Positions 40,275 through 49,963 of a stretch of 64,000 bases of DNA are shown in pieces (the first letter of the stretch is position 1; each line of letters opens with the position of its first letter). The notes under the pieces are model-generated. The model saw only the letters and a list, made by a program, of their open reading frames with translations. It was not told the DNA's origin and ran no database searches. This DNA is from Methylobacterium sp. Leaf123. GTDB taxonomy: Bacteria; Pseudomonadota; Alphaproteobacteria; Rhizobiales; Beijerinckiaceae. A program made the position numbers and the translations under genes. The stretch lies in assembly GCF_001423405.1 (NCBI RefSeq), contig NZ_LMNS01000001.1:687384-751383 (forward strand). The letters are read 5' to 3'.

Positions 40275-40529
40275 ATGGCGGGCGAGCGCGCTCAGAACCT
40301 CCAGGACACGTTCCTGAATCATGTCCGCAAGAACAAGATCCCGCTGACGATCTTCCTCGTCAATGGGGTCAAGCTTCAAGGTGTCGTGACCTGGTTCGAC
40401 AACTTCTGCGTCCTGCTTCGTCGGGACGGGCACTCGCAGCTGGTCTACAAGCACGCGATCTCGACGATCATGCCGGGTCATCCGGTGCAGCTGTTCGAGC
40501 CGGACGAAACGGCGCCTGAAAAGGCCTGA
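40275..40529 (+). CDS. hfq: RNA chaperone Hfq
   Basis: Hexameric Sm-like protein that helps small RNAs pair with messages. 84 residues, typical of alphaproteobacteria. The Sm1 motif is in [20 protein letters not shown] plus [10 protein letters not shown], and the Sm2 motif in [11 protein letters not shown]. The start [19 protein letters not shown] carries the proximal-face Gln residue. Upstream of hflX, the order conserved from Escherichia to rhizobia. Confidence 0.98.
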   Translation: MAGERAQNLQDTFLNHVRKNKIPLTIFLVNGVKLQGVVTWFDNFCVLLRRDGHSQLVYKHAISTIMPGHPVQLFEPDETAPEKA

Positions 40530-40580
40530 GCGCGCGAAGCGGGCCGGTTCCCGTCATTTGCAGAAGCCAGCGGATGTAAA

Positions 40581-40628
40581 ATGGCGTCATCGTTCCGACA
40601 TAAGGGAACGATGACACGGAGACGCCAT
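40581..40628 (+). promoter_or_regulatory. Nested hairpin enclosing the hflX ribosome-binding site and start codon
   Basis: GTCATCGTTCC (40586-40596) pairs with GGAACGATGAC (40605-40615) around an 8-base loop. The five bases before it, ATGGC (40581-40585), pair with GCCAT (40624-40628), the last two bases of which belong to the hflX ATG. The unpaired 8-base bulge ACGGAGAC (40616-40623) contains the ribosome-binding site. Together this is a 16-bp structure that would limit ribosome access. No T-run follows, so it is not a terminator. Confidence 0.6.
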
Positions 40629-42042
40629 GACTGAAATCCTTCCGCCCGGCGAAGCACGCCTGCAGGCGAAGGCCGCCCCCGAGGGCGAGATTGCCGCCGC
40701 GACCCGCACCTTGGTTCTCGGCCCCTATCTCACACGCGCCGCTCAGCGGCTCGCTCCGGGACAGACGGAGACCGTGCGCTCCGACGAGGCGCGGCTCGAT
40801 GAAGCGGTCGGATTGGCCGCTGCCATCGAGCTCGACGTTACCCGAGCGATCTCGGTGCACATCCAGCGCCCGCGTCCCTCGACCTATCTCGGCAAGGGCC
40901 GGGTCGAGGAGATTGCCGGGCTCATCAAGGCCGAGGAGATCGGCCTCGTGGTGATGGATTGCGCCCTCTCGCCGGTGCAGCAGCGCAACCTCGAAAAGGC
41001 TTGGGGCGCCAAGGTCATCGACCGGACCGGCCTGATCCTCGAGATTTTCGGCCGGCGCGCCTCGACCCGCGAGGGTACGCTTCAGGTCGAACACGCCCAT
41101 CTGGCCTATCAGAAGTCCCGCCTCGTGCGGTCGTGGACCCACTTGGAGCGGCAGCGCGGCGGCTTCGGCTTCCTCGGCGGCCCCGGTGAGACCCAGATCG
41201 AGGCCGATCGGCGGATGATTCAGGAGCGGATGACCCGGATCGAGCGCGACCTCGAAGCCGTCACCCGCACCCGCGGCCTCCACCGCAAGAGCCGCGCGCG
41301 GGTGCCGTATCCGATCGTGGCTTTGGTCGGCTACACCAATGCGGGCAAGTCGACGCTGTTCAACGCCCTGACCAAAGCCGAGGTGCGGGCGCAGGACATG
41401 CTGTTCGCCACCCTCGACCCGACCGCGCGGGCGACCAAGCTGCCGCATGGCGAGACGGTGATTCTCTCCGATACGGTGGGCTTCATCTCCGACCTGCCGA
41501 CCTCCCTGATCGCTGCCTTCCGCGCTACGCTGGAAGACGTGATCGAGGCGGACATCCTGCTCCATGTGCGCGACGTCTCGCATGGCGACACCCAGGCCCA
41601 GGCCGAGGATGTCGAGAGCGTGCTGCGCGAACTCGGAATCGAGGCGGATGCGGAGCGGATCATCGAGGTGTGGAACAAGGCCGACCTCTTGGACAAGGGC
41701 GAGCGCACCCGGCTGCTCAACCTCAGCGCCGCGCATCGCGGAGCCGGGCCGGCACCGATTCTCATCTCGGCCGTGACGGGGGAGGGGCTTCCGGAACTCA
41801 CCGAGCGAATCGAGGGGCAGGTGGCGCGGGCGCGCTCGACCTTCGCCGTGACGCTTCCGCCGGAGGATGGTGCCGCCCTCAACTGGCTCTACGAGAACGC
41901 CGAGGTGCTCGACCGGCAATCTGAGACCGGCGGCGCGATCGCGCTGACGATCCGCATCGCCCCGGAGAAGGAGCCCCGCTTCCTCAATCGGTTCGAGGCG
42001 GCCCAGCGCGTCGGCGGTCCGCAGAGTTCGCCGGCCGCGTAG
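40627..42042 (+). CDS. hflX: GTPase HflX
   Basis: Ribosome-associated GTPase that rescues or splits stalled ribosomes under stress. 471 residues. N-terminal HflX domain about 30-205 with [20 protein letters not shown] and [22 protein letters not shown]. The G domain follows with G1 [14 protein letters not shown], a [10 protein letters not shown] switch I region, G3 [10 protein letters not shown], and NKADLLD. The C-terminal domain is short. It starts 97 bases after hfq, inside a hairpin described separately, and is followed by a terminator. Confidence 0.96.
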   Translation: MTEILPPGEARLQAKAAPEGEIAAATRTLVLGPYLTRAAQRLAPGQTETVRSDEARLDEAVGLAAAIELDVTRAISVHIQRPRPSTYLGKGRVEEIAGLIKAEEIGLVVMDCALSPVQQRNLEKAWGAKVIDRTGLILEIFGRRASTREGTLQVEHAHLAYQKSRLVRSWTHLERQRGGFGFLGGPGETQIEADRRMIQERMTRIERDLEAVTRTRGLHRKSRARVPYPIVALVGYTNAGKSTLFNALTKAEVRAQDMLFATLDPTARATKLPHGETVILSDTVGFISDLPTSLIAAFRATLEDVIEADILLHVRDVSHGDTQAQAEDVESVLRELGIEADAERIIEVWNKADLLDKGERTRLLNLSAAHRGAGPAPILISAVTGEGLPELTERIEGQVARARSTFAVTLPPEDGAALNWLYENAEVLDRQSETGGAIALTIRIAPEKEPRFLNRFEAAQRVGGPQSSPAA

Positions 42043-42095
42043 AGCCTCGCCCGCCTGCGGGTGACAACGCTGCGAAGGGAAGCCCCCATCAAACG

Positions 42096-42134
42096 AAAAG
42101 GCCGGTGCCGCAATCAGCGGCACCGGCCTTTTTC
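42096..42134. terminator. Bidirectional Rho-independent terminator after hflX
   Basis: A perfect 16-bp stem (AAAAGGCCGGTGCCGC / GCGGCACCGGCCTTTT) with an AATCA loop and a T-run on each strand. It separates hflX from the convergent transporter gene. A second near-perfect palindrome (TCCCGAAAGCCGG / CCGGCTCTCGGGA) follows at about 42152-42179. Confidence 0.92.
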
Positions 42135-42197
42135 TGTTCCGGAGCCTCATCCCGAAAGCCGGTACCGGCTCTCGGGACGATGATGGTGCGCTGGCCG

Positions 42198-43766
42198 TCA
42201 GTCCTTCGGCGCGGCGTGGGCGACCATGGCGAGGCTATGGTGCAGGCCGCTCGCGCCGCCGCCGACGACCTCGACCCGGGAGCCGGTCTTGGCCCGCCGC
42301 GTCGCCCATTCCCGCATCATCTCCAGGCAGGTGTGATCGACGTGGCGCAGATCCTGCGCTTCGAGCCGGACCGGCGAGCCTTCCGGCGTCCGCTCCAGCG
42401 CCGCCGTGAGGTGCGGCAGTTGGAGGAAGGTGGCCGAGCCCGAGAGCCGCAGCTCCGGCACGGCCTGAAGCGCTCCGCCCTGCACCGTCTGCGCCGCGCC
42501 GCCCTCGATCTTGAGCGGACCACGCAGGTAATGCGGGATCACCTGAAGGAGGCTGAGCGCGAGGCCCGTGAGAACACCGGTCAGGAGGTCGGTGGCGACG
42601 ACCATCACCATGGTGGCGAGCCAGATCGCGGCGGTGGGCAGGCCGTAACGCTCATGCAGGTGGAAGGCGTGGGCGGGGCTCACGAGGCGCCAGCCCGTCA
42701 CGACGAGGATGCCGGCGAGGGAGGCGGTCGGCACGACCTTCAGCACCATCGGCAGGACCAGCAGGAAGGCGAGGATCCAGCTCCCGTGCAGGATGGTGGA
42801 GGCGCGCGTCGCCGCACCCGCCTGGACGTTGGCCGAGGACCGGACGATCACGCCCGTCATCGGCAGGCCACCCGCGAGACCGCAGAGGATGTTGCCGATG
42901 CCCTGCGCCCCGAGTTCGCGGTTGTACTGCGTGCGCGGGCCGTCATGCATCCGGTCCACCGCCGCCGCCGAGAGCAGGCTCTCCGCGCTGGCGATGACCG
43001 CGAGGGTGACCGCCATGAGGATCATGGCCGGCTCGGACAAGCGGCTCCAGTCGCCCATTCCCGGCATGGTCACGGCGGAGAAGATGTTCTCCGGCACCTC
43101 GACGCGCTTGACGTCCATGCTTCCGACGACGGCCACGACGGTGCCGGCCAGGACGCCCATCAGCGCACCGGGGATCAGCTTCAGCTTGGCCGGACGGATC
43201 TTCTCCCAGCCGATCATCGCAACGATGGTGGCCAGGCCGACGATCACGGCCCCGGGGCGGTTGCCGTCCGGGCCGGAGACAAAGTTGAAGAACGCGGCGG
43301 GGATGGCGACGAGGTTGTCGAGGCCGCTGGCCTTGGGCAGGGCGTCGGTCAACACGTGGATCTGAGCCAGCACGATCAGGATGCCGATGCCGGCGAGCAT
43401 GCCGTGCACGACCGCCGGCGAGATCGCCCTGAACCAGCCGCCGACCCGCAGCGCCCCGGCGAGAAGCTGGATGGCGCCCGCCGCGACGAGGACCGGCCCG
43501 AGCGCGTCGATGCCGTGCTCACGCACGAACTCGAAGACGATGACGGCGAGGCCCGCGGCCGGGCCGCTGACCTGAAGCGGCGAGCCGGCGAGGAAGCCGA
43601 CGACGATGCCGCCGATGATGCCGGTGATGAGGCCGCGCTCGGCCGGCACGCCGGAGGCCATGGCGATGCCCATGCACAGGGGCATCGCCACGAGGAAGAC
43701 GACGAAGGAGGCCGGGAGATCCCGGCCGATGGTCGATGGCATCAGCCGGGCGAGGGAGGCGCGCAT
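42198..43766 (-). CDS. SulP-family anion transporter with STAS domain
   Basis: A 522-residue inner-membrane transporter of the SulP (SLC26) family, which carries sulfate, bicarbonate or other anions. ATG 43766 gives [20 protein letters not shown]. About 10-14 hydrophobic segments occupy residues 20-410, including the family hallmarks [19 protein letters not shown] and [15 protein letters not shown]. Residues about 425-510 are a C-terminal STAS domain in which the usual DxSG phosphosite region reads [12 protein letters not shown]. The carbonic anhydrase gene 8 bases upstream points to bicarbonate as the likely substrate; that is inference. Confidence 0.9.
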   Translation of the reverse strand: MRASLARLMPSTIGRDLPASFVVFLVAMPLCMGIAMASGVPAERGLITGIIGGIVVGFLAGSPLQVSGPAAGLAVIVFEFVREHGIDALGPVLVAAGAIQLLAGALRVGGWFRAISPAVVHGMLAGIGILIVLAQIHVLTDALPKASGLDNLVAIPAAFFNFVSGPDGNRPGAVIVGLATIVAMIGWEKIRPAKLKLIPGALMGVLAGTVVAVVGSMDVKRVEVPENIFSAVTMPGMGDWSRLSEPAMILMAVTLAVIASAESLLSAAAVDRMHDGPRTQYNRELGAQGIGNILCGLAGGLPMTGVIVRSSANVQAGAATRASTILHGSWILAFLLVLPMVLKVVPTASLAGILVVTGWRLVSPAHAFHLHERYGLPTAAIWLATMVMVVATDLLTGVLTGLALSLLQVIPHYLRGPLKIEGGAAQTVQGGALQAVPELRLSGSATFLQLPHLTAALERTPEGSPVRLEAQDLRHVDHTCLEMMREWATRRAKTGSRVEVVGGGASGLHHSLAMVAHAAPKD

Positions 43767-43774
43767 TGCAAAAT

Positions 43775-44506
43775 CTACTCCGCTGCGATGGCGTGGGGGA
43801 TGGCGTGAGGGCCGGTTTGGGGGCCGGCAAATTCGGGCGTGGCGATCCGTGACGCCGAAGCCTGGGCGACGGGGACGCCCGAGGCTTCGTCGATGGGGAT
43901 GAAGCGGCTGCGCTCGCCGCAATAGGCGAGCACCTGGCCGCTCTCGATTTCGAAGAACCAGCCGTGCAGGCGCAGCTTGCCGCGGGCCAAGGCCGTCGCC
44001 ACGCTCGGGTGGGTGCGCAGATTGTTGAGCTGCACCACGACGTTCTCGAGGGCGACGGCGCGGTGGCGTTCCTTCGGGTCCATGCCCTCGGGATAGGCTT
44101 CGCAGACGATCTGCTTCGCCGCATGGCTGTGGCGCAGCCACGCCGCCACGTTGGGCATGTTGCTCAACGCCTCGGGATTCATGAGTCCCTTCATGGCGCC
44201 GCAATCGGAATGGCCGCAGATCACGATGTCGAGCACGCCGAGCGCGACGACCGCATATTCGATGGCGGAGGAGACGCCACCATTCTGCTGCGAGAAGGGC
44301 GGCACGATGTTGCCGGCGTTCCGGCATACGAAGAGGTCGCCCGGACCGGATTGCGTGATGTGCTCGGGCGAGACGCGGGAATCGGCGCAGGCAATGATCA
44401 GCGCCTGTGGCTGCTGACCGTCGCGCACCAGCCGCTGATACATCTGCTGCTGGCCCGGAAAGACCGTTCCCCGGAAATTCGAGAGGCCCTGTATGATGCC
44501 GTCCAC
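43775..44506 (-). CDS. Beta-class carbonic anhydrase
   Basis: Interconverts CO2 and bicarbonate. 243 residues. Zinc ligands Cys40 (in CADSRVSP, with the Asp42-Arg44 dyad), His99 and Cys102 (in CGHSDCGAM) are all present, so it should be active. A variable C-terminal tail of about 45 residues follows residue 200. First gene of a two-gene unit with the SulP transporter. In a methylobacterium, whose serine cycle fixes CO2 through PEP carboxylase using bicarbonate, such a pair would be useful. Confidence 0.95.
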   Translation of the reverse strand: MDGIIQGLSNFRGTVFPGQQQMYQRLVRDGQQPQALIIACADSRVSPEHITQSGPGDLFVCRNAGNIVPPFSQQNGGVSSAIEYAVVALGVLDIVICGHSDCGAMKGLMNPEALSNMPNVAAWLRHSHAAKQIVCEAYPEGMDPKERHRAVALENVVVQLNNLRTHPSVATALARGKLRLHGWFFEIESGQVLAYCGERSRFIPIDEASGVPVAQASASRIATPEFAGPQTGPHAIPHAIAAE

Positions 44507-44806
44507 GTCAAACCCCGCTGTCCGTCACCCTGCGTGAGCCGACACGCCGGGACGCATGAGATGCTGGCTGGATGGCAGGCGCGATCCGCCCGCCGGTCCG
44601 CGAAGTCTGATCAGGAGAGACGCGGCGATGCCTGCGTCTCCTTCAGGCACACGGGCGCCCGCGCCATCGCGAGGGCCGCGACGACGTGCGAACCGGTACG
44701 GTGGCGTTTGGGGTTTCCGGTCGGCCCGAATCGGGGCGGCCGGCGATCGCATGGCGAGGACGTGGCCGGCGGCGCGGATTGAGCGCCGCCGCCGGACAAG
44801 CCTTGG

Positions 44807-45118
44807 TTAGCGCGCGCGCCGCGGCGCGGTGCCGGCGGACCAGTGCGTCTGCACGGCGCCGAGACGGGCGGCGGGGCGAATGTCGCCACCCTTGGCGCCG
44901 GCGTTCTCGCTCAGCATCGGCGCGCCGAGGATCTGGCCCGAGCCCGAACGCTGCGAGTGGAGCGAGCGGGGGTCATGGTAGGGATCGTCGACGTAGCTGC
45001 TCATGAAACCGCCGCCCGCCTGCTGGCGGCTGCCGTTTCCACCGTCCTGCGCCTGCGCCGTGAGCGGCAAAGCAACGGCCGCAGCAGCCAGGAGACCGAG
45101 TGTCACAATCCGCTTCAT
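44807..45118 (-). CDS. Small exported hypothetical protein
   Basis: A 103-residue protein. ATG 45118 is chosen because AGAGG lies 9 bases upstream; the ATG at 45127 would be directly against it. Signal peptide MKRIVTLGLLAAAAVALPLTAQAQDG. The mature part is Gly/Ser/Arg/Gln-rich, with SSYVDDPYHDPRSLHSQRSGSGQILG and a basic end TAPRRAR. No family recognised. A good sigma-70-like promoter lies upstream. Confidence 0.65.
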   Translation of the reverse strand: MKRIVTLGLLAAAAVALPLTAQAQDGGNGSRQQAGGGFMSSYVDDPYHDPRSLHSQRSGSGQILGAPMLSENAGAKGGDIRPAARLGAVQTHWSAGTAPRRAR

Positions 45119-45200
45119 ATCGAACATCCTCTCGTAATCCCTGAGTGGCGAACTTTTTTTCGTCTTCTTCAGGTGTCGCAACAAGACAGTAGTTCTATGA

Positions 45201-45228
45201 ATTATATTTGGAAAGTGCGTTTTATCAC
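45201..45228 (-). promoter_or_regulatory. Sigma-70-like promoter for the small exported protein
   Basis: Read on the minus strand: a perfect TATAAT (45206-45201), a 16-base spacer and GTGATA (45228-45223) as a -35 with 4 of 6 matches. It would start transcription near 45194, giving a leader of about 75 bases before ATG 45118. Confidence 0.5.
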
Positions 45229-45242
45229 GGGGTTATACTTTT

Positions 45243-45349
45243 GATTTAATCCTGACAGATTGTTTGATGGGTGCGCAACCGCACCTTACGCCGATAAACT
45301 CGGCGTGATGCAGGGATGAAAATTGATTGCAACGGATCAGGATTAAATC
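45243..45349. ncRNA. Candidate structured RNA element (helix enclosing two hairpins)
   Basis: GATTTAATCCTGA (45243-45255) is perfectly complementary to TCAGGATTAAATC (45337-45349), 81 bases apart. Between them are two complete hairpins: GGTGCG-CAAC-CGCACC (45270-45285) and ACGCCGA-TAAAC-TCGGCGT (45288-45306). TTGT (45260-45263) could also pair with GCAA (45329-45332). On the plus strand TATACT at 45234-45239 could be a -10 element whose start would fall at the first base of the outer helix. Strand and function are unknown; it could also be a DNA-level remnant of a mobile element. Confidence 0.4.
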
Positions 45350-45824
45350 TGACTACATCTCGACCAATTGTCCGGACCGCTTATCGACGACGAGAACGGC
45401 GCTCGATCATCCAAGTCCGCGGACAGGTGAGACGGTGCAACGTTTTCACGGGCATGGCGCGCTTCCTCGGGAACGGATCACGCAGGAATCGGACAGCCGG
45501 ATCGGAATAGCGGAATTAAAGCGATGTGCGTTCTATTAGAGCGGGTCGTTGCGATTTGAGGATTAGACGCGCCGACGAGGCTCGTTTTCCAATTTCGAAC
45601 CCGAATATCACAGCTTCACTTGATCGACCGCTCACCAGGCGACATGCGCACGTGCAAGCGGAATGAATATGTGTCGAATACTAATTTAACTGAGATTTTT
45701 ATTATCAAAATGAATGTGCAAAAATGTATGTCCCCGAAACACGGCTCCCGTTCCCGTATTTAGCGACAGGCAATATTTCAAAACTTTCGCCGGTCCTCAC
45801 GCGGAAATACCGAGCCAAAACTCG

Positions 45825-45897
45825 GCCTCGAAGCATCCCGCACGGCCGGTCCCGTCGCATCGATCGAGCGGGGCGGCGTTGCGCCATGCTTCGAGGC
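45825..45897. repeat. REP-like palindrome remnant
   Basis: GCCTCGAAGCAT (45825-45836) and ATGCTTCGAGGC (45886-45897) are exact inverted copies, 49 bases apart, and the right arm continues TCGGCACCTC. The TTCGAGGCTC...CACCTCA pattern matches the right arm of the element at 28669-28774, which suggests the same dispersed family. Confidence 0.55.
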
Positions 45898-45948
45898 TCG
45901 GCACCTCAACCGAAAACCATCATGCCACCGGAGAGCGGCCGCTGCCGC

Positions 45949-46335
45949 TCAGCGCGGCCCGGCGGCCTGCTTGCGCTTGAGGAAGGCTTCCATCTGCGCG
46001 ATTTCCGTGTCCTGCGCCTTCACGATGTCTTCGGCGAGCTTGCGAATCTCAGGGTCCTTCGAGTGTTCGAGGGCGATCTTCGCCATATCGATGGCGCCGC
46101 GATGGTGTGGGATCATCCCGCGCACGAAATCGAGATCGACGTCATTGGTGTACCGGATGTCCATGTCGCGGTGCATGCGCGCGTCGGCATCGCGAAACGC
46201 TTTGGTCGCCGCGCTGTCACCCGCCGCGGCCTTCGCCTCCGGTTGTCCATGCCCGTGATGGTGGTGCGGGTCCTGGGCGAAGGCGGCGCTGCCAAGAATG
46301 CAGGCGACGAGAACGGCGGGGATTGTTTTCGACAT
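45949..46335 (-). CDS. DUF305 exported protein, metal-resistance associated
   Basis: A 128-residue protein with signal peptide MSKTIPAVLVACILGSAAFAQ, a His-rich stretch (DPHHHHGHGQ) and a DUF305 domain whose core reads FVRGMIPHHRGAIDMAKIALEHSKDPEIRKLAEDIVKAQDTEIAQM. DUF305 proteins are ferritin-like four-helix proteins often encoded beside copper or cation resistance genes. Periplasmic metal binding is plausible from the His residues. Last gene in a minus-strand run with the RND efflux genes. Confidence 0.9.
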   Translation of the reverse strand: MSKTIPAVLVACILGSAAFAQDPHHHHGHGQPEAKAAAGDSAATKAFRDADARMHRDMDIRYTNDVDLDFVRGMIPHHRGAIDMAKIALEHSKDPEIRKLAEDIVKAQDTEIAQMEAFLKRKQAAGPR

Positions 46336-46364
46336 CGAGAATGCTCCGGGATCGGGGACGGAAA

Positions 46365-46748
46365 TCAGTCGAAGCGGGCGCTGGCGGTGACGCCGCCGGG
46401 CCCGGTGATGCGCACCGCGCCACTGGGACGCTCCCCCAGAGACGCCTCGGCCGTGCCGGCGAGCCGGTTGCCTTCCGGGCTGAGGAGGACGCGGGCGGCC
46501 TTGGCGCCGGATTTGAGGATGGCGACCGCTTTGAACCCCTCGGCCGGCAGGGGCTTGCCGTCGCCGTCGCTGAGATAGACCGAGACGGTCTCGGCCCGCG
46601 TCACGAGTTCGGCATGCCACGCGCCCGCATCCTCGACACGACCGCCATGGGGGCCGGGCGGGTGATCGTGTTCATGGGCATGCTGGGCGCTCGCGGGTGC
46701 GGCCAGCAGAAGCAGAGCCAGCACGGCGCAGGACATCGCGCGGTTCAT
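46365..46748 (-). CDS. Exported His-rich hypothetical protein in the efflux cluster
   Basis: From ATG 46748 the 127-residue product has signal peptide MNRAMSCAVLALLLLAAPASAQ, then HAHEHDHPPGPHGG, a likely metal-binding stretch. The remainder (WHAELVTRAETVSVYLSDGDGKPLPAEGFKA...) looks like a beta-sandwich, as in periplasmic metallochaperone-like proteins next to CusA/CzcA genes. It lies 25 bases after the RND pump gene. An exact family could not be assigned. Confidence 0.75.
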   Translation of the reverse strand: MNRAMSCAVLALLLLAAPASAQHAHEHDHPPGPHGGRVEDAGAWHAELVTRAETVSVYLSDGDGKPLPAEGFKAVAILKSGAKAARVLLSPEGNRLAGTAEASLGERPSGAVRITGPGGVTASARFD

Positions 46749-46773
46749 CGATCGTCTCCTTGAATGCGATGGA

Positions 46774-49700
46774 TCAGAAGGCTTCACGCGCCGGTGCGTG
46801 CAGCGCATCGGCTCCGGCCGAAGCATGAAGCCGGGCGAAGGCGCCCCGCCCGAACAGCAGGACGAGGACGGGGGTGAGCACGGCATCGAGCAGGGTCGCG
46901 CTCATCAGGCCGCCGAAGATCGTCACGGCCACGGGGTGCAGGATCTCCTTGCCCGGCGCCGTGCCGTCGATCAGCAGCGGCACCAGGGCGATGCCGGCCG
47001 ACAACGCCGTCATCAGCACCGGGGTCATCCGCTCCAGGCTCGCCCGTGTCACGAGGGCGGGGCCGAGGGGCAGCCCTTCGTCGCGGGCGAGGTTCAGCAT
47101 GTGGCTGATCTTGAGGATGCCGTTGCGGGCGACGATGCCGGTGAGCGTGACGAAGCCGATCATCGAGGCGACCGAGAGCGGCAGATCGGCGATCCAGAGC
47201 GCCAGAACGCTGCCGATCAGCGCCAGCGGCACGTTGCCCATGACGATCAGGGCCAGGGGCACCGAGCGGTAGCGCCCGTGCAGCAGGGCGAAGACGAGGG
47301 CGAGCGACACGAGGCTGAGCCCGCCGATGGTGCGCGCGGCCTCGCCCTGCGCCTCGTAGCTGCCCTCCAGCCGCGCGCTCACGCCCTCGGGCAGGCGCGT
47401 CTCGTCCACCACCCGGCGGATGCCGGCGACGATGGCCGCCATATCGGTGCGGCCGTCGGAATTAGCCTGCACCACGATGCGGCGCCGCCCGTTCTCGCGC
47501 AGGATCTGGTTCGGCCCGTCGGTCTCGCGGATGTCGGCGAGTTCGCGGGCCGGCACCCAGCCCGACGGCGTCTCGATCAGGAGATCGCCGAGGGCCTGCG
47601 GGCTGCGCTGCGCCTCGGGCAGGCGCAGGGTCACGTCGAAGCGGCGCGGCCCGTCGGCGATGGTCGAGAGGGTGCGCCCGTTGGCGAGCCGGGCGATGGT
47701 CTCGACCACGGTCGAGGGCGACACGCCGTAGAGCGCGGCGCGGCCGTAATCGACCCGGATGTCGAGTTGCGGGATGCGCACCTGCCGCTCGACCTGAAGA
47801 TCGGTGACGCCGGGCACCGCCGCGGCGATCCGCTCGCGGATGCCCACGGCCGCGGCGCGCAGGCTGTCGAGGTCGTCGCCGAACAGCTTCAGGGCGATCT
47901 CGGCGCGCACGCCCGAGAGCATATGGTCGAGCCGGTGCGAGATCGGCTGGCCGACATTGACCGTCACCGGCAGAACCGCGAGCCGCTCGCGGATCTCGGC
48001 GATCACCGTCTCGCGGGGGCGACCGGCCTTCAGCCGCACTTCGAGATCGGAGGAGTGGACGCCCTCGGCATGCTCGTCGAGTTCGGCGCGGCCGGTGCGG
48101 CGCCCGACGGTGGCGACTTCCGGTACATCGAGCACCAGCCGCTCCGCGATGGCGCCGACGCGGCTGCTCTCGGCGAGCGAGATGCCGGGGCGGAAGGTCA
48201 CGTTGATGGTGAGCGAGCCCTCGTTGAAGGCCGGCAGGAAGGCGCGCGGCAGATGCACCGCGGCGATGCCCGCCGCGACGACGCAGACGGCAATGCCGGC
48301 GATCAGAACCCGAGGATGGGCCAGCGCGCGCTTGAGCAGCGCCGCGTTGCCGGCCTTGAGCCGCCGCACCAGCAGCGGTTCGTGCTCGGCCAGACTCTTC
48401 ATGCCCGGCAGCAGCCAGGAGGCGAGAACCGGCGTCAGCGTGACGGAGACGAGGAGGCTGGCCAGGATCGCGACGATATAGGCTTGGCCGAGCGGGGCGA
48501 AGAGCCGGCCCTCAATGCCGGAGAGCGCAAAAAGCGGCACGAAGACGAGCACGATGATCGCCGTGGCGTAGACGATCCCGGAACGCACCTCGCTGGAGGC
48601 GGCCACCACCACGTCGAAGACGCTGCGGGGCGAGCCCTCGGCCCGGTTCTCGCGCAGCCGGCGGAAGATGTTCTCGACATCGACCACCGCGTCATCGACC
48701 AGTTCGCCGATGGCGATGGCGAGCCCGCCGAGCGTCATGGTGTTGATCGAGAAGCCCAACAGCCAGAACACCAGGGCCGTGGTCAGGATCGAGACCGGAA
48801 TCGCGGTGAGCGAGATCAGGGTCGTGCGCGCGTTCATCAGGAAGGCGAACAGCACCACGGCCACCACCGCGACCGCCTCCATCAGCACCCGCTCGACATT
48901 GGCGAGCGAGGTCTCGATGAAGTCCGCCTGCCGGAACAGGATCTTTTGAGCGTCCATGCCCTTCGGCAGGGTGGGCGCGATCTCCTTCAGTGCCGCCTCG
49001 ACGGCCTGCGTCAGGCGCACGGTATCGATGCCGGGCTGCTTCTCGACCGAGAGGATCACCGCCGGCTCGCCGCGATAGCCGCCATCGCCGCGCTTGGGCC
49101 GCGCCGCGAACGCCACCTCGGCGATCTGGCGCAGATAGACGCGGCCCTCGATCGCAGGGTTGCCGGTGCCGGGCAGATCGGCCGCCGCCGTCGCGCCCTG
49201 CGGGCCGGCCGGGATCACGAGGTTACGTAGATCCTCCAGGCTCAAGGTGCGGCCGATATTGCGGATCAGGATCTCGCGGGAATTGGCGTCGGCAAACCCG
49301 CCGCCGGCATTGGTGCCGAAACCCGACAAGGCGGTGGCGAGCGCCTCGTTGCTGACGCCGAGCGCCCGCATCGCCGCCGGGTTCGGGCTGACGCGGAACT
49401 GGCGCACCTCGCCGCCGATGGGAATCACCTGCGCGACGCCGGGAATCGAGAGCAGGCGCGGGCGCAGGATGAAGTCGGCGGTCTCGCGAACCTGCATCGG
49501 GTTCGACGTCTCGCTCGTCACGGCAACGAGCAGGATGCCGCCCATGATCGAGGCGACCGGGCCCATCTGCGGAACGACGCCCGTCGGCAGCTCGGAGCGC
49601 ACCAGGGACAGGCGTTCGGCCACGAACTGGCGGTCGCGATAGAGGTCGGTGTCCCAGCCGAATTCGACGGTGACGATGGAGAGGCCGGGGCTCGACACCG

Positions 49701-49950
49701 AGCGGACGCGGGTGACGCCGGGCAGGCCGTTCATCCGCGTTTCGATCGGATAGGTGACGAGTTGCTCCACCTCCGGCGGGGCATAGCCCTCGGCCTCCGT
49801 CATCACCGTCACGGTGGGACGGTTGAGATCGGGCAGCACATCGACCGGCAGGCGCGTGAGCGCGAGGCCGCCGGCCAGCACGAGGCCGAGACAGAGCGCC
49901 AGGACCAGCACCCGGTTGAGAAGGGCACCGCGGACGAGAAGGGCGAGCAT
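46774..49950 (-). CDS. Heavy-metal efflux RND pump, CusA/CzcA family
   Basis: A 1058-residue inner-membrane proton-driven pump that drives metal cations across the envelope. Standard architecture: first helix near 10-30, large periplasmic loops, and helices around 340-550 and 870-1040. The start of the porter domain [22 protein letters not shown] and the [14 protein letters not shown] segment are typical of the HME subgroup. The charged helix-4 motif reads [19 protein letters not shown], which differs from the GAMVDAAIVMIEN of E. coli CusA, so copper/silver should not be assumed. No outer-membrane channel gene accompanies it. Confidence 0.94.
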   Translation of the reverse strand: MLALLVRGALLNRVLVLALCLGLVLAGGLALTRLPVDVLPDLNRPTVTVMTEAEGYAPPEVEQLVTYPIETRMNGLPGVTRVRSVSSPGLSIVTVEFGWDTDLYRDRQFVAERLSLVRSELPTGVVPQMGPVASIMGGILLVAVTSETSNPMQVRETADFILRPRLLSIPGVAQVIPIGGEVRQFRVSPNPAAMRALGVSNEALATALSGFGTNAGGGFADANSREILIRNIGRTLSLEDLRNLVIPAGPQGATAAADLPGTGNPAIEGRVYLRQIAEVAFAARPKRGDGGYRGEPAVILSVEKQPGIDTVRLTQAVEAALKEIAPTLPKGMDAQKILFRQADFIETSLANVERVLMEAVAVVAVVLFAFLMNARTTLISLTAIPVSILTTALVFWLLGFSINTMTLGGLAIAIGELVDDAVVDVENIFRRLRENRAEGSPRSVFDVVVAASSEVRSGIVYATAIIVLVFVPLFALSGIEGRLFAPLGQAYIVAILASLLVSVTLTPVLASWLLPGMKSLAEHEPLLVRRLKAGNAALLKRALAHPRVLIAGIAVCVVAAGIAAVHLPRAFLPAFNEGSLTINVTFRPGISLAESSRVGAIAERLVLDVPEVATVGRRTGRAELDEHAEGVHSSDLEVRLKAGRPRETVIAEIRERLAVLPVTVNVGQPISHRLDHMLSGVRAEIALKLFGDDLDSLRAAAVGIRERIAAAVPGVTDLQVERQVRIPQLDIRVDYGRAALYGVSPSTVVETIARLANGRTLSTIADGPRRFDVTLRLPEAQRSPQALGDLLIETPSGWVPARELADIRETDGPNQILRENGRRRIVVQANSDGRTDMAAIVAGIRRVVDETRLPEGVSARLEGSYEAQGEAARTIGGLSLVSLALVFALLHGRYRSVPLALIVMGNVPLALIGSVLALWIADLPLSVASMIGFVTLTGIVARNGILKISHMLNLARDEGLPLGPALVTRASLERMTPVLMTALSAGIALVPLLIDGTAPGKEILHPVAVTIFGGLMSATLLDAVLTPVLVLLFGRGAFARLHASAGADALHAPAREAF

Positions 49951-49963
49951 GGCGCGTCGTCCC

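Larger units (their letters stand above)
45119..45948. other. AT-rich region without a protein gene (830 bases)
   Basis: This stretch is visibly richer in A and T than its surroundings, above all at 45185-45260 and 45660-45780. Only very short open frames exist, with no family features. It contains the promoter at 45201-45228, the multi-hairpin element at 45243-45349 and a REP-like palindrome at 45825-45897. It borders the metal-efflux cluster and may mark a transfer junction. Confidence 0.65.

Noticed and set aside
45316..45510. Short open frame (64 codons) in the AT-rich desert
   Set aside because: No ribosome-binding site, no homology seen, and it overlaps the arm of the candidate RNA structure.
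46798..49230. Plus-strand open frame of about 810 codons opposite the RND pump
   Set aside because: The minus-strand frame is a clear pump; the opposite frame is low-complexity with no domain.
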